Made by a program: the position numbers and the translations under genes. 64,000 bases of DNA from Superficieibacter sp. HKU1. GTDB taxonomy: Bacteria; Pseudomonadota; Gammaproteobacteria; Enterobacterales; Enterobacteriaceae. This document shows, piece after piece, positions 8,588 to 16,141 of the stretch (its first letter is position 1; every line of letters starts with the position of its first letter). The notes under the pieces are model-generated. The model ran no database searches and was not told the DNA's origin. It saw only the letters and a list, made by a program, of their open reading frames with translations. Where the stretch lies: NCBI RefSeq assembly GCF_029319185.1, contig NZ_CP119754.1, positions 1,922,001 through 1,986,000 of the forward strand. Direction: 5' to 3'.

Positions 8588-10870
8588 TTATGCTCCATAC
8601 GTTACGCGGCTAATTAATTCATCCTGTACATCTTTATCTAAATGAACGAATACTGCGCTAAATCCACAAACCCTGACAATCAGATTAGGGTATTTTTCTG
8701 GATGTTTTTGCGCATCGACTAAAACGCCCTTATCAACAACGGTCACCATTAAGTGACAACCACCATTATTAAAGTATGTATTAAATAATGCCTTGATTTT
8801 ATCTCTACTTTTGTTGAATAAATTTGGCGTGAATTTGATGTTCTGAACCGATCCGCCATGATATTTTGCATCGAACCTTGCTAATGAATTTAGGAGCGCT
8901 GTGGGTCCCGATTTATCAGCACCACCCTGAGGATTATTCGCCGGGTTCATGAAAACTCCTGCATGTCTACCATCAAGTGATGCCGTCGTTGTTCTTCCCC
9001 ATTCAGTATTAACCTGATTATTACTGATGACGATGAGAAAATAATCCATTCCTTTTTTAATTCCACGATCTCTGTTACCTTTGGCAACGAATTCATAAAG
9101 ATCATTGGCCAGGTCGTCTACGTCTTCGATGTTGTTACCATACTTATCACAATTCAACAGATCGTTCCTGATGTCCTCGAAACCTTCGAAATTATGAATT
9201 GCTGCGTTATTTAACTGTTCAAGCGTGTATTTTTTTTGCTCGAATACTAATGTTCTGATAGCGTATAGAGCATCGCTGGCGTTTATATTTCCGTAAGTTT
9301 CGTTTGTTCCGCCAAGATAACGAATGCCACCATCCAAAATCGCCTTTCCTCGCGCAATGCAATCGTTCATTAATATACTGGCGAACAGGAAGGAAACTTC
9401 TTTATTCATAACTTCATAACTGTGATATTGTGCATCAACCGACAGGTCCAGATAGTAGTTCAATAATTCTTTATACTGATGATAAAAATCTTCGAATGAA
9501 GTAAATTCTGATACATTTTTGACATTTACTGGGCCGCTTTTATTAATGTTATCGTATGGGTCAACGCCGCCATTGAGCGTCATATTTAAAATTTTTAAAA
9601 GATTTATTAATATGTTAGGTGTGCCGACGCTTTGTCCCTGAATAACAAACTCGCCGCAACCAAATGGAACATATTGCTCTGCTGTTTCTTTGCTGACGCG
9701 CATACTGTACATAACTGCGGGCACATTAACTTCATCATTATAAAGCGTTGGATACGTTGCACCTTCACCAAGGCAGTCGTAAGCTAAGTCAATAATTTCT
9801 TGAGAGGTGTGTTTAGTAATGCGCAGTGTAAATTGTGGCTCAACGTATTTACATTTTTTAGTCACTTGCAACGCTATACGTGCAAAAATATCCGCCGCTT
9901 CGGGATTTTTACGCCCATAACCCCCCACTATAATTCTGCCGTTAACAGTAGTGCGTCGGTTCTCAATTAATGTCCATAGTGAAGTTAAGTAGTCAAAAGC
10001 GTCCTGTTCAGAAATAAGGCCTGCATCAAGATCATTTTTTAAATAAGGCCCCAGTACATCATCTAAGCGCCCGTAGTTGATGCAACCAGCAAGCAGAGCA
10101 TAAATCCAGAACAGTTGTATTGCCTGGTGGAAGGATTCAGGCTTTCCACTTCTGATTGTTAATAGACTCTTTTGTATGAGTTGTAATTGTTCTTTGCGAT
10201 TTTCAGTGGCGCTATATTTCTGATCTGAAATTATCTCTAACTGATAGTCAATAACTTTTTGAAACAGATTTAAGCAATCAATCGACGCATGCAAGAATTT
10301 ATTATGCAGATCGTTAATAATGTTTTTATTAATGATGTTCTTAAGGCCATCGATACCATTATTGAGTAAAAGATCATAATCGAGCATCATTCCACTTAAT
10401 CGTGCGGTAGCCATTAACGGATAGTCACAATCAATAAATCTGCCTATCGTATCGCTGGTTAACGTATCTTTACAGAACAACGCCTTTACATCATGATCTT
10501 CCCAATATTCATATAAACGATCAACTCTATCCTTGTCTTCCTGATGATTCAGTTGTTCTTTGAATGCTGACAGTTTATTAAAAACGCAGTAATGCCCAAC
10601 GCCTCCAACGGAAGTTACACATCCGAAACCAATAGGCAGAAAATCTAATCGACCTGCAATTAAATCTGTTGGCTCTATTTTCCTGAATAAAGTAGGGTAT
10701 ATAATATTAAGGCAATTAATCTCACGCTGCTCAATTGAGTATTCAGAAGACTCCTTATGGACTCGCGTATATTCTTCCATTATGAATAATTGCTCCTGGA
10801 GCGATTTCTCACAAGGAAGCTTAACACTGACCTCCACATTTTGAGCACCAGCTATATTTCGTTTTTTCAT
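8588..10870 (-). CDS. Glycyl radical enzyme of unknown substrate (PFL-like superfamily, eliminase/lyase type)
   Basis: A 760-residue glycyl radical enzyme. Numbering from the ATG at 10870 (AAAGG eight to nine bases upstream; an in-frame TTG precedes it), the thiyl-radical cysteine is Cys405 in VPFGCGEF. The putative general base is Glu407, and the radical glycine is Gly736 in RVCGFSAVF near the C-terminus. The single active-site Cys followed by Glu excludes pyruvate formate-lyase, which has Cys-Cys, and groups the protein with dehydratases and C-O lyases. That group normally reads GCVE; here Val is Gly. The gene is A+T-rich compared with the backbone. Its neighbours are an activase, a GntR regulator, a LacD-like aldolase and a PTS permease, pointing to a phosphorylated sugar or polyol substrate. 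Anaerobic action is expected, and a perfect FNR box lies upstream. The substrate cannot be read from sequence. Confidence 0.92.
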   Translation of the reverse strand: MKKRNIAGAQNVEVSVKLPCEKSLQEQLFIMEEYTRVHKESSEYSIEQREINCLNIIYPTLFRKIEPTDLIAGRLDFLPIGFGCVTSVGGVGHYCVFNKLSAFKEQLNHQEDKDRVDRLYEYWEDHDVKALFCKDTLTSDTIGRFIDCDYPLMATARLSGMMLDYDLLLNNGIDGLKNIINKNIINDLHNKFLHASIDCLNLFQKVIDYQLEIISDQKYSATENRKEQLQLIQKSLLTIRSGKPESFHQAIQLFWIYALLAGCINYGRLDDVLGPYLKNDLDAGLISEQDAFDYLTSLWTLIENRRTTVNGRIIVGGYGRKNPEAADIFARIALQVTKKCKYVEPQFTLRITKHTSQEIIDLAYDCLGEGATYPTLYNDEVNVPAVMYSMRVSKETAEQYVPFGCGEFVIQGQSVGTPNILINLLKILNMTLNGGVDPYDNINKSGPVNVKNVSEFTSFEDFYHQYKELLNYYLDLSVDAQYHSYEVMNKEVSFLFASILMNDCIARGKAILDGGIRYLGGTNETYGNINASDALYAIRTLVFEQKKYTLEQLNNAAIHNFEGFEDIRNDLLNCDKYGNNIEDVDDLANDLYEFVAKGNRDRGIKKGMDYFLIVISNNQVNTEWGRTTTASLDGRHAGVFMNPANNPQGGADKSGPTALLNSLARFDAKYHGGSVQNIKFTPNLFNKSRDKIKALFNTYFNNGGCHLMVTVVDKGVLVDAQKHPEKYPNLIVRVCGFSAVFVHLDKDVQDELISRVTYGA

Positions 10871-10988
10871 CAAAATTTCACCTTTCTGAATGTAGACGAT
10901 AATAAACCAGCCATATAAATCATGAAAACATCATTAAAAAGCGCATTTAGCAAAAATGTTGACATTGTTTAACATGGGGCGTTTGAAT

Positions 10989-11000
10989 TTGTAATTACAA
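10989..11000. promoter_or_regulatory. Palindromic operator 1 (TTGTAATTACAA)
   Basis: A perfect 12-bp palindrome between the glycyl radical enzyme gene and gntR. It matches three other sites in this locus and lies just downstream of the predicted transcription start, a position suited to repression. The GntR protein at 11221 is the likely binder (inference). Confidence 0.7.
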
Positions 11001-11003
11001 GTT

Positions 11004-11016
11004 TAGGGCCACAGTA
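11004..11016 (-). promoter_or_regulatory. Predicted promoter -10 region of the glycyl radical enzyme gene
   Basis: On the minus strand TACTGT (11016-11011) could be the -10 hexamer, giving a start near 11004. The FNR box centre at 11045.5 would then be at -41.5, the class II activator position. The -10 match is weak; the geometry is the main argument. Confidence 0.4.
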
Positions 11017-11038
11017 GCCCTGTTTTGGGCTAATTTTA

Positions 11039-11052
11039 TTGATTATGATCAA
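11039..11052. promoter_or_regulatory. FNR box (TTGATTATGATCAA)
   Basis: An exact match to the FNR consensus TTGAT-N4-ATCAA, with the dyad extended by TTA/TAA on both sides. It lies between operators 1 and 2, upstream of the glycyl radical enzyme. Anaerobic activation fits an oxygen-sensitive radical enzyme. Confidence 0.75.
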
Positions 11053-11085
11053 TAAATAGTTTTTTTAGGGATGGATTCGAATGAT

Positions 11086-11097
11086 TTGTAGTTACAA
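11086..11097. promoter_or_regulatory. Palindromic operator 2 (TTGTAGTTACAA)
   Basis: This differs from operator 1 by one base in the centre. The two centres are 97 bp apart, roughly nine helical turns, and flank the FNR box, so a repression loop is possible. Confidence 0.65.
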
Positions 11098-11220
11098 GTG
11101 TGGGCGGTGAGGTGGCATCTGTCTGATGTCAATCGAGCGGTATACTCCCTGTACCATACTATCTTAGCCACTTCAGGGAGCAAAATGGCTTTAAAACTCA
11201 TACGAGTCTGGCTATTTAAA

Positions 11221-11907
11221 TTATCGCATTGATACCGTTGTTACATTATTTGTTGCTAACGTATCAATTGTAAGTTGTACGAGTATACCACTTTGTAAAT
11301 AGACCTTATGTGTGATGCTGAGTACAACATCTCCTTGCTTTAAGTTAAGGAGCCAGGCTTCATCCGTATTAAGTGCTTTGCCCGCCCAAGTTTTAACATC
11401 GTGACTGATGAGCATTTTGCGGTTTTTTTCGATGTAATGCAGGACGGAATGATGGCAGTCTTCTTGTGAAAAATCAGGAAACAGCTCCAGAGGCATCCAG
11501 GTTTCTTCTATAGTGGTTGGATTTTTGTCAATAATCCGCATTCGTCGATAATGAATTAACTTTGCTTCATTCGTCAGTCCAAACAGCGTAGCCATTTCGT
11601 TAGATGCCCGTTGAATATCATAACTTAAAACAACATTATCCAGAGTTTGATCGTGACGAATGCGTTCAGAAATAGTGATAACGTTGTTGTCCTGGTAAAA
11701 CTCAGGAGGGTTAATAAATACCCCGGAACCCTGGCGGGTATGGACAAACGATTCGCGTTTCAAACGCGCGATAGCTTTCTGAATGGTGGGGCGGCTAACG
11801 GCGTAGCGTTCTGCAAGCGCATGCTCTCCTTCAAGAGGAGAACCAGCAGAGTAAACGCCTTGTAAAATTTTATCTTTCAGTATTTGGTAGATATCAAGAT
11901 ATTTCAT
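11221..11907 (-). CDS. GntR-family regulator, HutC/UTRA type
   Basis: A 228-residue regulator. The N-terminal GntR winged helix occupies about residues 1-70, with the recognition helix in ALAERYAVSRPTIQKAIARL and the wing in RQGSGVFI. A UTRA effector domain follows (about 85-225). UTRA domains commonly bind sugar phosphates or related metabolites, which fits control of a PTS-linked catabolic locus. It sits between the enzyme gene (same strand) and the divergent aldolase gene, and palindromes of one type lie on both sides. I infer that it represses both arms and is released by the PTS product or a derivative. Confidence 0.9.
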   Translation of the reverse strand: MKYLDIYQILKDKILQGVYSAGSPLEGEHALAERYAVSRPTIQKAIARLKRESFVHTRQGSGVFINPPEFYQDNNVITISERIRHDQTLDNVVLSYDIQRASNEMATLFGLTNEAKLIHYRRMRIIDKNPTTIEETWMPLELFPDFSQEDCHHSVLHYIEKNRKMLISHDVKTWAGKALNTDEAWLLNLKQGDVVLSITHKVYLQSGILVQLTIDTLATNNVTTVSMR

Positions 11908-11988
11908 AATTTTCTTTATTGTATGCCGTGTGCCGTATGAGGTATTGAAAGGTCAAAACAGGCGATAGTTGATTCAATTTTCACCAGC

Positions 11989-12216
11989 TCAGGATCTGTA
12001 TGTACAACAGTTTGATTCCTGTTGAATCACTTTAAGAGTGACCATCGCGACGCCCGTTATCATCGTGTTCCCTGTGGGTTGCCTTAGCATAGTCATAGCC
12101 ATTGTAAGGTAAGTTTTTGATGTAGAGAAGACTATCCCATTCTCTGCGCCAGCAGAACACATTATTGATCCAGGCATTATGTCAGACAGGTTAGCCCAGA
12201 GGTATGCTCGCGTCAC
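11989..12216 (-). other. Unrecognised open frame or gene remnant upstream of gntR
   Basis: A 75-codon frame opened by GTG. It has protein-like composition (YLWANLSDIMPGSIMC, GIVFSTSKTYLTMAMTML) and is less A+T-rich than its surroundings. The opposite strand over the same bases also reads plausibly, with one stop. There is no ribosome binding site, and a stop precedes the GTG. I do not recognise the family; it may be a fragment of a lost gene. Confidence 0.25.
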
Positions 12217-12316
12217 CTGGACTCACAATTCTGACAGAGAACACATTGTCGTATTGCCTCATTGTCAATTAAACCATTTTGCAAGAGTAATAATACTGTG
12301 ATACTGCATACTTTTC

Positions 12317-12328
12317 ATGTAATTACAA
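12317..12328. promoter_or_regulatory. Palindromic operator 3 (ATGTAATTACAA)
   Basis: The core TGTAATTACA is identical to operators 1 and 4. It lies about 410 bp upstream of the gntR start and 540 bp upstream of the aldolase start, so it could serve autoregulation, looping with operator 4, or both. Confidence 0.65.
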
Positions 12329-12474
12329 ATTATTGCTTTAACCATGTTTATGAATTTCGTGTATTTTGATTTAAGTCAATTTTACTAAAAATCAATTTCG
12401 TATGAATAATAAGTGGTGATGATTGTCACAAAAACAGTCTGATATTGGCAATAATTTATATGCTAACTTTCTTT

Positions 12475-12490
12475 TGTGAACAAGATCACA
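12475..12490. promoter_or_regulatory. CRP box (TGTGA-N6-TCACA)
   Basis: TGTGAACAAGATCACA is a perfect pair of CRP half sites. It ends 9 bp before operator 4, and the aldolase gene is the next gene on the plus strand. It suggests catabolite control of the aldolase/PTS arm. Confidence 0.7.
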
Positions 12491-12499
12491 GACATGAAC

Positions 12500-12511
12500 A
12501 TGTAATTACAA
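12500..12511. promoter_or_regulatory. Palindromic operator 4 (ATGTAATTACAA)
   Basis: Identical over 12 bp to operator 3, with centres 183 bp apart. It is placed beside the CRP box, where a bound repressor would block a promoter activated by CRP. Confidence 0.68.
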
Positions 12512-12855
12512 GTTAATAGTAGGCATGAAAAGGGTATGGGCTTAAAGTGAGGAGTACAAATTTTATCAATCTATCATTATTGAATTGTATCTAAAGACAT
12601 TACACCTGAGGCTGGGGAATAATAGATCTAATAAGTAGTATGAGCCATTTATGTATGAATAATGTTGGAGTTGTTAAAATTAATTGTGAATATAACAATT
12701 TGATTTGTACTTCCTGAAAAGCCAGCTCAGTCTATGGGGAGAGTTATAGCCCGGATAGACCACTTTTGATATGCCTGGTTAACTATAGATGAAGGTAACG
12801 AAAAAGTTAATATTAATCTCAATTAACGTAGTCATTAGAATAAAGGAGATCGAGT

Positions 12856-13851
12856 ATGATGGTTTATGTAAATAAAAATCGCGTAATGAGCCCTGGCAAA
12901 TACCATGCGCTCAGAAGCGTAACCAGTGAACACGGTTTTTTCGAAGTTGCCGCAATGGATCACATGATTGAATTTGAAGCTGTATACGGAACTCAACCAG
13001 CTTCATTTGCACAAATAATTGATGCTAAAGCGAGATTAGCGTCAGCGTTGGGGCCACATGTTTCTGCACTTCTTCTGGACGCCCAATACGGTTTTCAGGC
13101 TCTCGCAATGGGATCCATTCCACGTAATACCGGGATCATAGCGGCGCTTGAACGCGAAGGATATGAGCCGCTGGAAGCTCCACGAAGTACTGTGATGCGT
13201 GATGGATGGAGTCCTGCAAAGGCCAGACTTGCAGGGGCGGGTACCGGTAAAGTTTGTTGGTTTTATCGTCCTGATTTGGATGCATCAATAGGAGCATCTC
13301 AACGTCAGTTAATAAGAGAAATTCAGGCAGAATGTAATGATGCGGATTTACCGTTAGTCGTTGAACCCATTTGGTTTCCTGTTCCAGGAGAGGCAACCAG
13401 CAGTAAAGAATGGCGCAAAAAACGTATTGAAGGAATTATTTCATCTGCATGTGAAGCCGAGAAAATGGGTGTTGACTTACTCAAACTTGAGTTCCCTGGC
13501 TATGTAACGACTGACGAGGAGATTGAAGAGTCTATTAAAGCCCTAAAAGAGCTCAGTAATACCCTTACTATTCCATGGGTACTGTTGTCTGCTGGTGTGA
13601 ACTATGAACAATTTGCATTACAAGTTGAACTGGCAAGTAAAGCGGGGGCATCAGGTTTTATGGCAGGCCGTTCTATATGGGCTGAAGCAATGACCCTGGA
13701 TCCTCAGAAACAGGAAGACGGTATTAAAATAGCTATTAATCGTCTTAATAAACTAACTGCCATTACGAGAGCCTACGGTAGGCCTTTTCTTCCTCAGCTT
13801 AGCCTTGATGAAACGATACAGGCATTACCAATCGACTGGTATAAACGGTAA
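12856..13851 (+). CDS. LacD/tagatose-bisphosphate-aldolase-like class I aldolase
   Basis: A 331-residue TIM-barrel aldolase related to LacD and, more distantly, YihT. The Schiff-base lysine is Lys210 in VDLLKLEFP, aligning with the LacD VDVLKVEVP motif. Other shared blocks are LLLDAQYG (near 73), PLVVEPIWF and PWVLLSAGVNYEQF, then GFMAGRSIW. The N-terminal DQRGAL block of LacD reads MDHMIEF here: Asp35 is kept but the following Gln-Arg is lost. That may mean a substrate without the second phosphate (inference). The start has a strong AAAGGAG seven bases upstream. It should cleave a ketose phosphate to two C3 units downstream of the PTS and perhaps of the glycyl radical enzyme. No kinase for a bisphosphate is present nearby. 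Confidence 0.88.
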   Translation: MMVYVNKNRVMSPGKYHALRSVTSEHGFFEVAAMDHMIEFEAVYGTQPASFAQIIDAKARLASALGPHVSALLLDAQYGFQALAMGSIPRNTGIIAALEREGYEPLEAPRSTVMRDGWSPAKARLAGAGTGKVCWFYRPDLDASIGASQRQLIREIQAECNDADLPLVVEPIWFPVPGEATSSKEWRKKRIEGIISSACEAEKMGVDLLKLEFPGYVTTDEEIEESIKALKELSNTLTIPWVLLSAGVNYEQFALQVELASKAGASGFMAGRSIWAEAMTLDPQKQEDGIKIAINRLNKLTAITRAYGRPFLPQLSLDETIQALPIDWYKR

Positions 13852-14177
13852 TAGATTAATTTTGTGATTGAATTATTGTAATGCGGTCATTTTTTTAAGA
13901 GTTTTATAATCATTTATGGAGAGCTAACAGGGATGTTTTAAAAATATTTATATTTAAGATGGTGATTCGCGCATGCTGCGTAAATACTAAAAAGTAATCA
14001 CTCTATATGTGTGGAAAATATTCTGATAAATAGTCTAGTTTTGCAATCTAAGTTAATTGATTTTTATCTTTCGATAATTATTCTTACAAGTGTAAGTACA
14101 ATAAAATATCCTGTATGCGTCCAATCTCAAAGATAATTTTGGTATATATTAACATTTAATTAAAAGGTGTAATCAGC
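13852..14177 (+). other. A+T-rich spacer between aldolase and PTS genes
   Basis: About 326 bp with no gene. TTACAAGTGTAA near 14094-14105 resembles half sites of the locus operator in everted order, so EIIBC may have an additional regulated promoter. No terminator hairpin is evident. Confidence 0.35.
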
Positions 14178-15641
14178 ATGCGTAGATGCGATGTAACCCA
14201 TTTAGTGAGTCAGTCACATTATAATCACACGGTTTCCTTGTCTTCTGGTTTTGATAAGGGCAATGAACCAAAACGCGTTGTCGCCGTTACCGCTTGTCCT
14301 ACTGGCGTAGCACACACTTTCATGGCAGCTGAAGCTTTAGAAACAGAAGCAAAAAAACGCGGTTGGTGGATTAAAGTTGAAACGCGTGGTTCAGTTGGCT
14401 CAGGTAATATCATTACACCTGAAGAACTCGCAAGCGCTGAACTGGTCATTGTCGCCGCAGATATTGAAGTTGATCTGACAAAATTTGCGGGTAAACCAAT
14501 GTATCGTACTACAACAGGTCTTGCTCTGAAAAAGCCCGCACAGGAGTTGGATAAAGCCCTGTCCGAAGCACGCCCGTTCCAGTTAACGAGCGACGATCAG
14601 GTATCTACACCTAAAACCGATAATCCAGGCGCTTATCGCCATCTACTGACGGGAGTTTCTTATATGCTTCCGATGGTGGTCGCGGGTGGTTTATGTATTG
14701 CGCTTTCTTTTGCTTTTGGCATTAACGCCTTTAAGGAGCAGGGAACGCTTGCTGCTGCGCTGATGGAGATAGGAGGGGGCACCGCTTTTGCCTTAATGGT
14801 TCCAGTGCTTGCCGGATTTATCGCATTTTCAATTGCCGATCGTCCAGGCTTAATTCCTGGGCTTATCGGCGGCATGATCGCTAATAGCACTAATGCTGGT
14901 TTTCTTGGGGGCATAGTTGCCGGTTTCATTGCTGGCTATCTGGCAAAATATATAGCTCAAAAGCTCAAACTGCCACAAAATATACAGTCATTAAAGCCGG
15001 TACTGATCATCCCACTTTTCGCCAGTTTACTCACTGGACTGTTAATGATTTATATCGTTGGTACCCCAATAGCAAAAGTAATGGAACTTCTAACCCACTG
15101 GCTGGCGAATATGGGAACGACGAATGCAGTTCTGATGGGGGCGATTCTTGGTGCAATGATATGTACGGATATGGGAGGGCCAATAGGTAAGGTGGCCTAC
15201 GCATTTGGTGTCGGTCTTTTAAGTTCTCAAACGTATACGCCTATGGCTGCCATCATGGCTGCGGGAATGGTTCCTCCTTTAGCGATGGGGCTGGCAACAC
15301 TTCTTACTCGCAAGAAATTCAATAACGATCAAAGGGAAAGCGGCAAGGCTGCCCTGGTGCTGGGCTTATGCTTTATTACTGAAGGTGCGATCCCATTTGC
15401 TGTTCGCGATCCAATGCGTGTGCTGCCTTGCTGTATTGCTGGGGGGGCCGTCACCGGGGGGATTTGTATGGCGATCAATGCCAAATTGATGGCCCCGCAT
15501 GGTGGCATATTTGTGTTCTTAATCCCCGGCGCAATTACCCCGGTAATGGGTTATTTGTGTGCTATTTTCGCTGGTACCATCGTTTCAGGTCTAACATATT
15601 CTATTATCAAACGCCCCGAAAATGCACTTCAGACTATTTAA
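14178..15641 (+). CDS. Fructose-family PTS EIIBC permease
   Basis: A 487-residue phosphotransferase permease. An N-terminal extension of about 30 residues precedes the IIB domain, whose phosphocysteine is Cys40 in VTACPTGVAHTFMAAEAL, the fructose/mannitol-type signature. After a linker near residue 140 comes the IIC membrane domain with about nine to ten hydrophobic segments and the substrate-site motif ITEGAIPFAVRDPMRVLP. No IIA or HPr domain is present here or elsewhere in the window, so phosphate must come from a IIA encoded elsewhere. AAAAGGTG lies upstream of the ATG. The substrate is probably a hexose, hexitol or anhydro-hexitol, phosphorylated on entry. Confidence 0.93.
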   Translation: MRRCDVTHLVSQSHYNHTVSLSSGFDKGNEPKRVVAVTACPTGVAHTFMAAEALETEAKKRGWWIKVETRGSVGSGNIITPEELASAELVIVAADIEVDLTKFAGKPMYRTTTGLALKKPAQELDKALSEARPFQLTSDDQVSTPKTDNPGAYRHLLTGVSYMLPMVVAGGLCIALSFAFGINAFKEQGTLAAALMEIGGGTAFALMVPVLAGFIAFSIADRPGLIPGLIGGMIANSTNAGFLGGIVAGFIAGYLAKYIAQKLKLPQNIQSLKPVLIIPLFASLLTGLLMIYIVGTPIAKVMELLTHWLANMGTTNAVLMGAILGAMICTDMGGPIGKVAYAFGVGLLSSQTYTPMAAIMAAGMVPPLAMGLATLLTRKKFNNDQRESGKAALVLGLCFITEGAIPFAVRDPMRVLPCCIAGGAVTGGICMAINAKLMAPHGGIFVFLIPGAITPVMGYLCAIFAGTIVSGLTYSIIKRPENALQTI

Positions 15642-15769
15642 TAGTGCCATATAATAATTCACGTATAGAGACATAACGTGTCAGGTTATTTATCCAGAGT
15701 GTTTTACCAGGGATTTACTTACCGGTAAAAATTCATATGCCTGTCATTATGTTATTTTTGTATGAAAGA

Positions 15770-15805
15770 ACAGGTCAGTGGCCATAACGCACTGGCCTGT
15801 TTTTG
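15770..15805 (+). terminator. Terminator after the PTS gene
   Basis: ACAGGTCAGTG (15770-15780) pairs with CACTGGCCTGT (15790-15800) with a single G-U wobble, followed by TTTTG. Confidence 0.85.
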
Positions 15806-15918
15806 TCAGATAACAATCATGCTCATGTTTAGGTAAACTTTTATTATTCATAAGACACAATATGAACTCTTTACGACTAAAGGTTCGATGAATTACTGGT
15901 TCGGGAAATAGATATAAG

Positions 15919-15944
15919 CAAAAAGCCCGTACTTTCGCACAGGC
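15919..15944 (-). terminator. Terminator in the tRNA-Ser downstream repeat (distal copy)
   Basis: On the minus strand GCCTGTGC-GAAA-GTACGGGC is followed by TTTTT. It is a near copy of the hairpin at 16101-16126. Confidence 0.75.
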
Positions 15945-15958
15945 TCTCAGCTTGAATA

Positions 15959-15977
15959 TGGCGGTGAGGGGGGGATT
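15959..15977 (-). repeat. 19-bp copy of the tRNA-Ser 3' end (rtT-like repeat)
   Basis: These 19 bp, TGGCGGTGAGGGGGGGATT on the plus strand, are identical to the last 19 bp of the complete tRNA-Ser(GGA), 183 bp away. A copy of the tRNA terminator follows on the minus strand. The arrangement resembles the tyrT repeats of E. coli, which also carry 19 bp of the tRNA 3' end. Confidence 0.85.
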
Positions 15978-16040
15978 GACTCGCTGCGCTCGCCCTGCGG
16001 GCAGCCTCCTCGCAGGCTCGTCGTCTGTCCAACGGGGTGA

Positions 16041-16085
16041 CGCCCGTTGTTGAACCCCGGTCGGGGATTCTCATCCCCCCTGGTC
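16041..16085 (-). repeat. Repeat segment shared by both tRNA-Ser loci (copy 1)
   Basis: A G/C-rich block around CCCCGGTCGGGG...CATCCCCCCTGGTC recurs at 22207-22253. It lies between the complete tRNA and its partial copy at both loci. Small open frames across it are spurious. Confidence 0.75.
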
Positions 16086-16100
16086 TGGGGATATCTATAA

Positions 16101-16126
16101 GCAAAAATCCCGTACTTTCGTACAGG
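16101..16126 (-). terminator. tRNA-Ser terminator (first locus)
   Basis: On the minus strand CCTGTAC-GAAA-GTACGGG is followed by ATTTTTGC, directly after the tRNA 3' end. Confidence 0.8.
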
Positions 16127-16141
16127 CTCTCAGCTTGAATA

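Larger units (their letters stand above)
12217..12855 (+). other. Long A+T-rich regulatory region upstream of the aldolase gene
   Basis: About 640 bp with no gene. It holds two operator palindromes and a CRP site (listed separately). The predicted leader from about 12520 to the aldolase start is over 300 nt, long enough for further control, but I saw no recognisable riboswitch. Confidence 0.5.

Noticed and set aside
8588..10870. Annotation as pyruvate formate-lyase
   Set aside because: The active site has a single Cys followed by Gly-Glu, not the Cys-Cys pair needed for pyruvate cleavage.
7579..15641. Sulfoquinovose or isethionate/taurine degradation locus
   Set aside because: The aldolase is distantly YihT-like, but there is no sulfoquinovosidase, isomerase, sulfonate transporter or sulfite-handling gene, and a PTS permease points to phosphorylation on entry.
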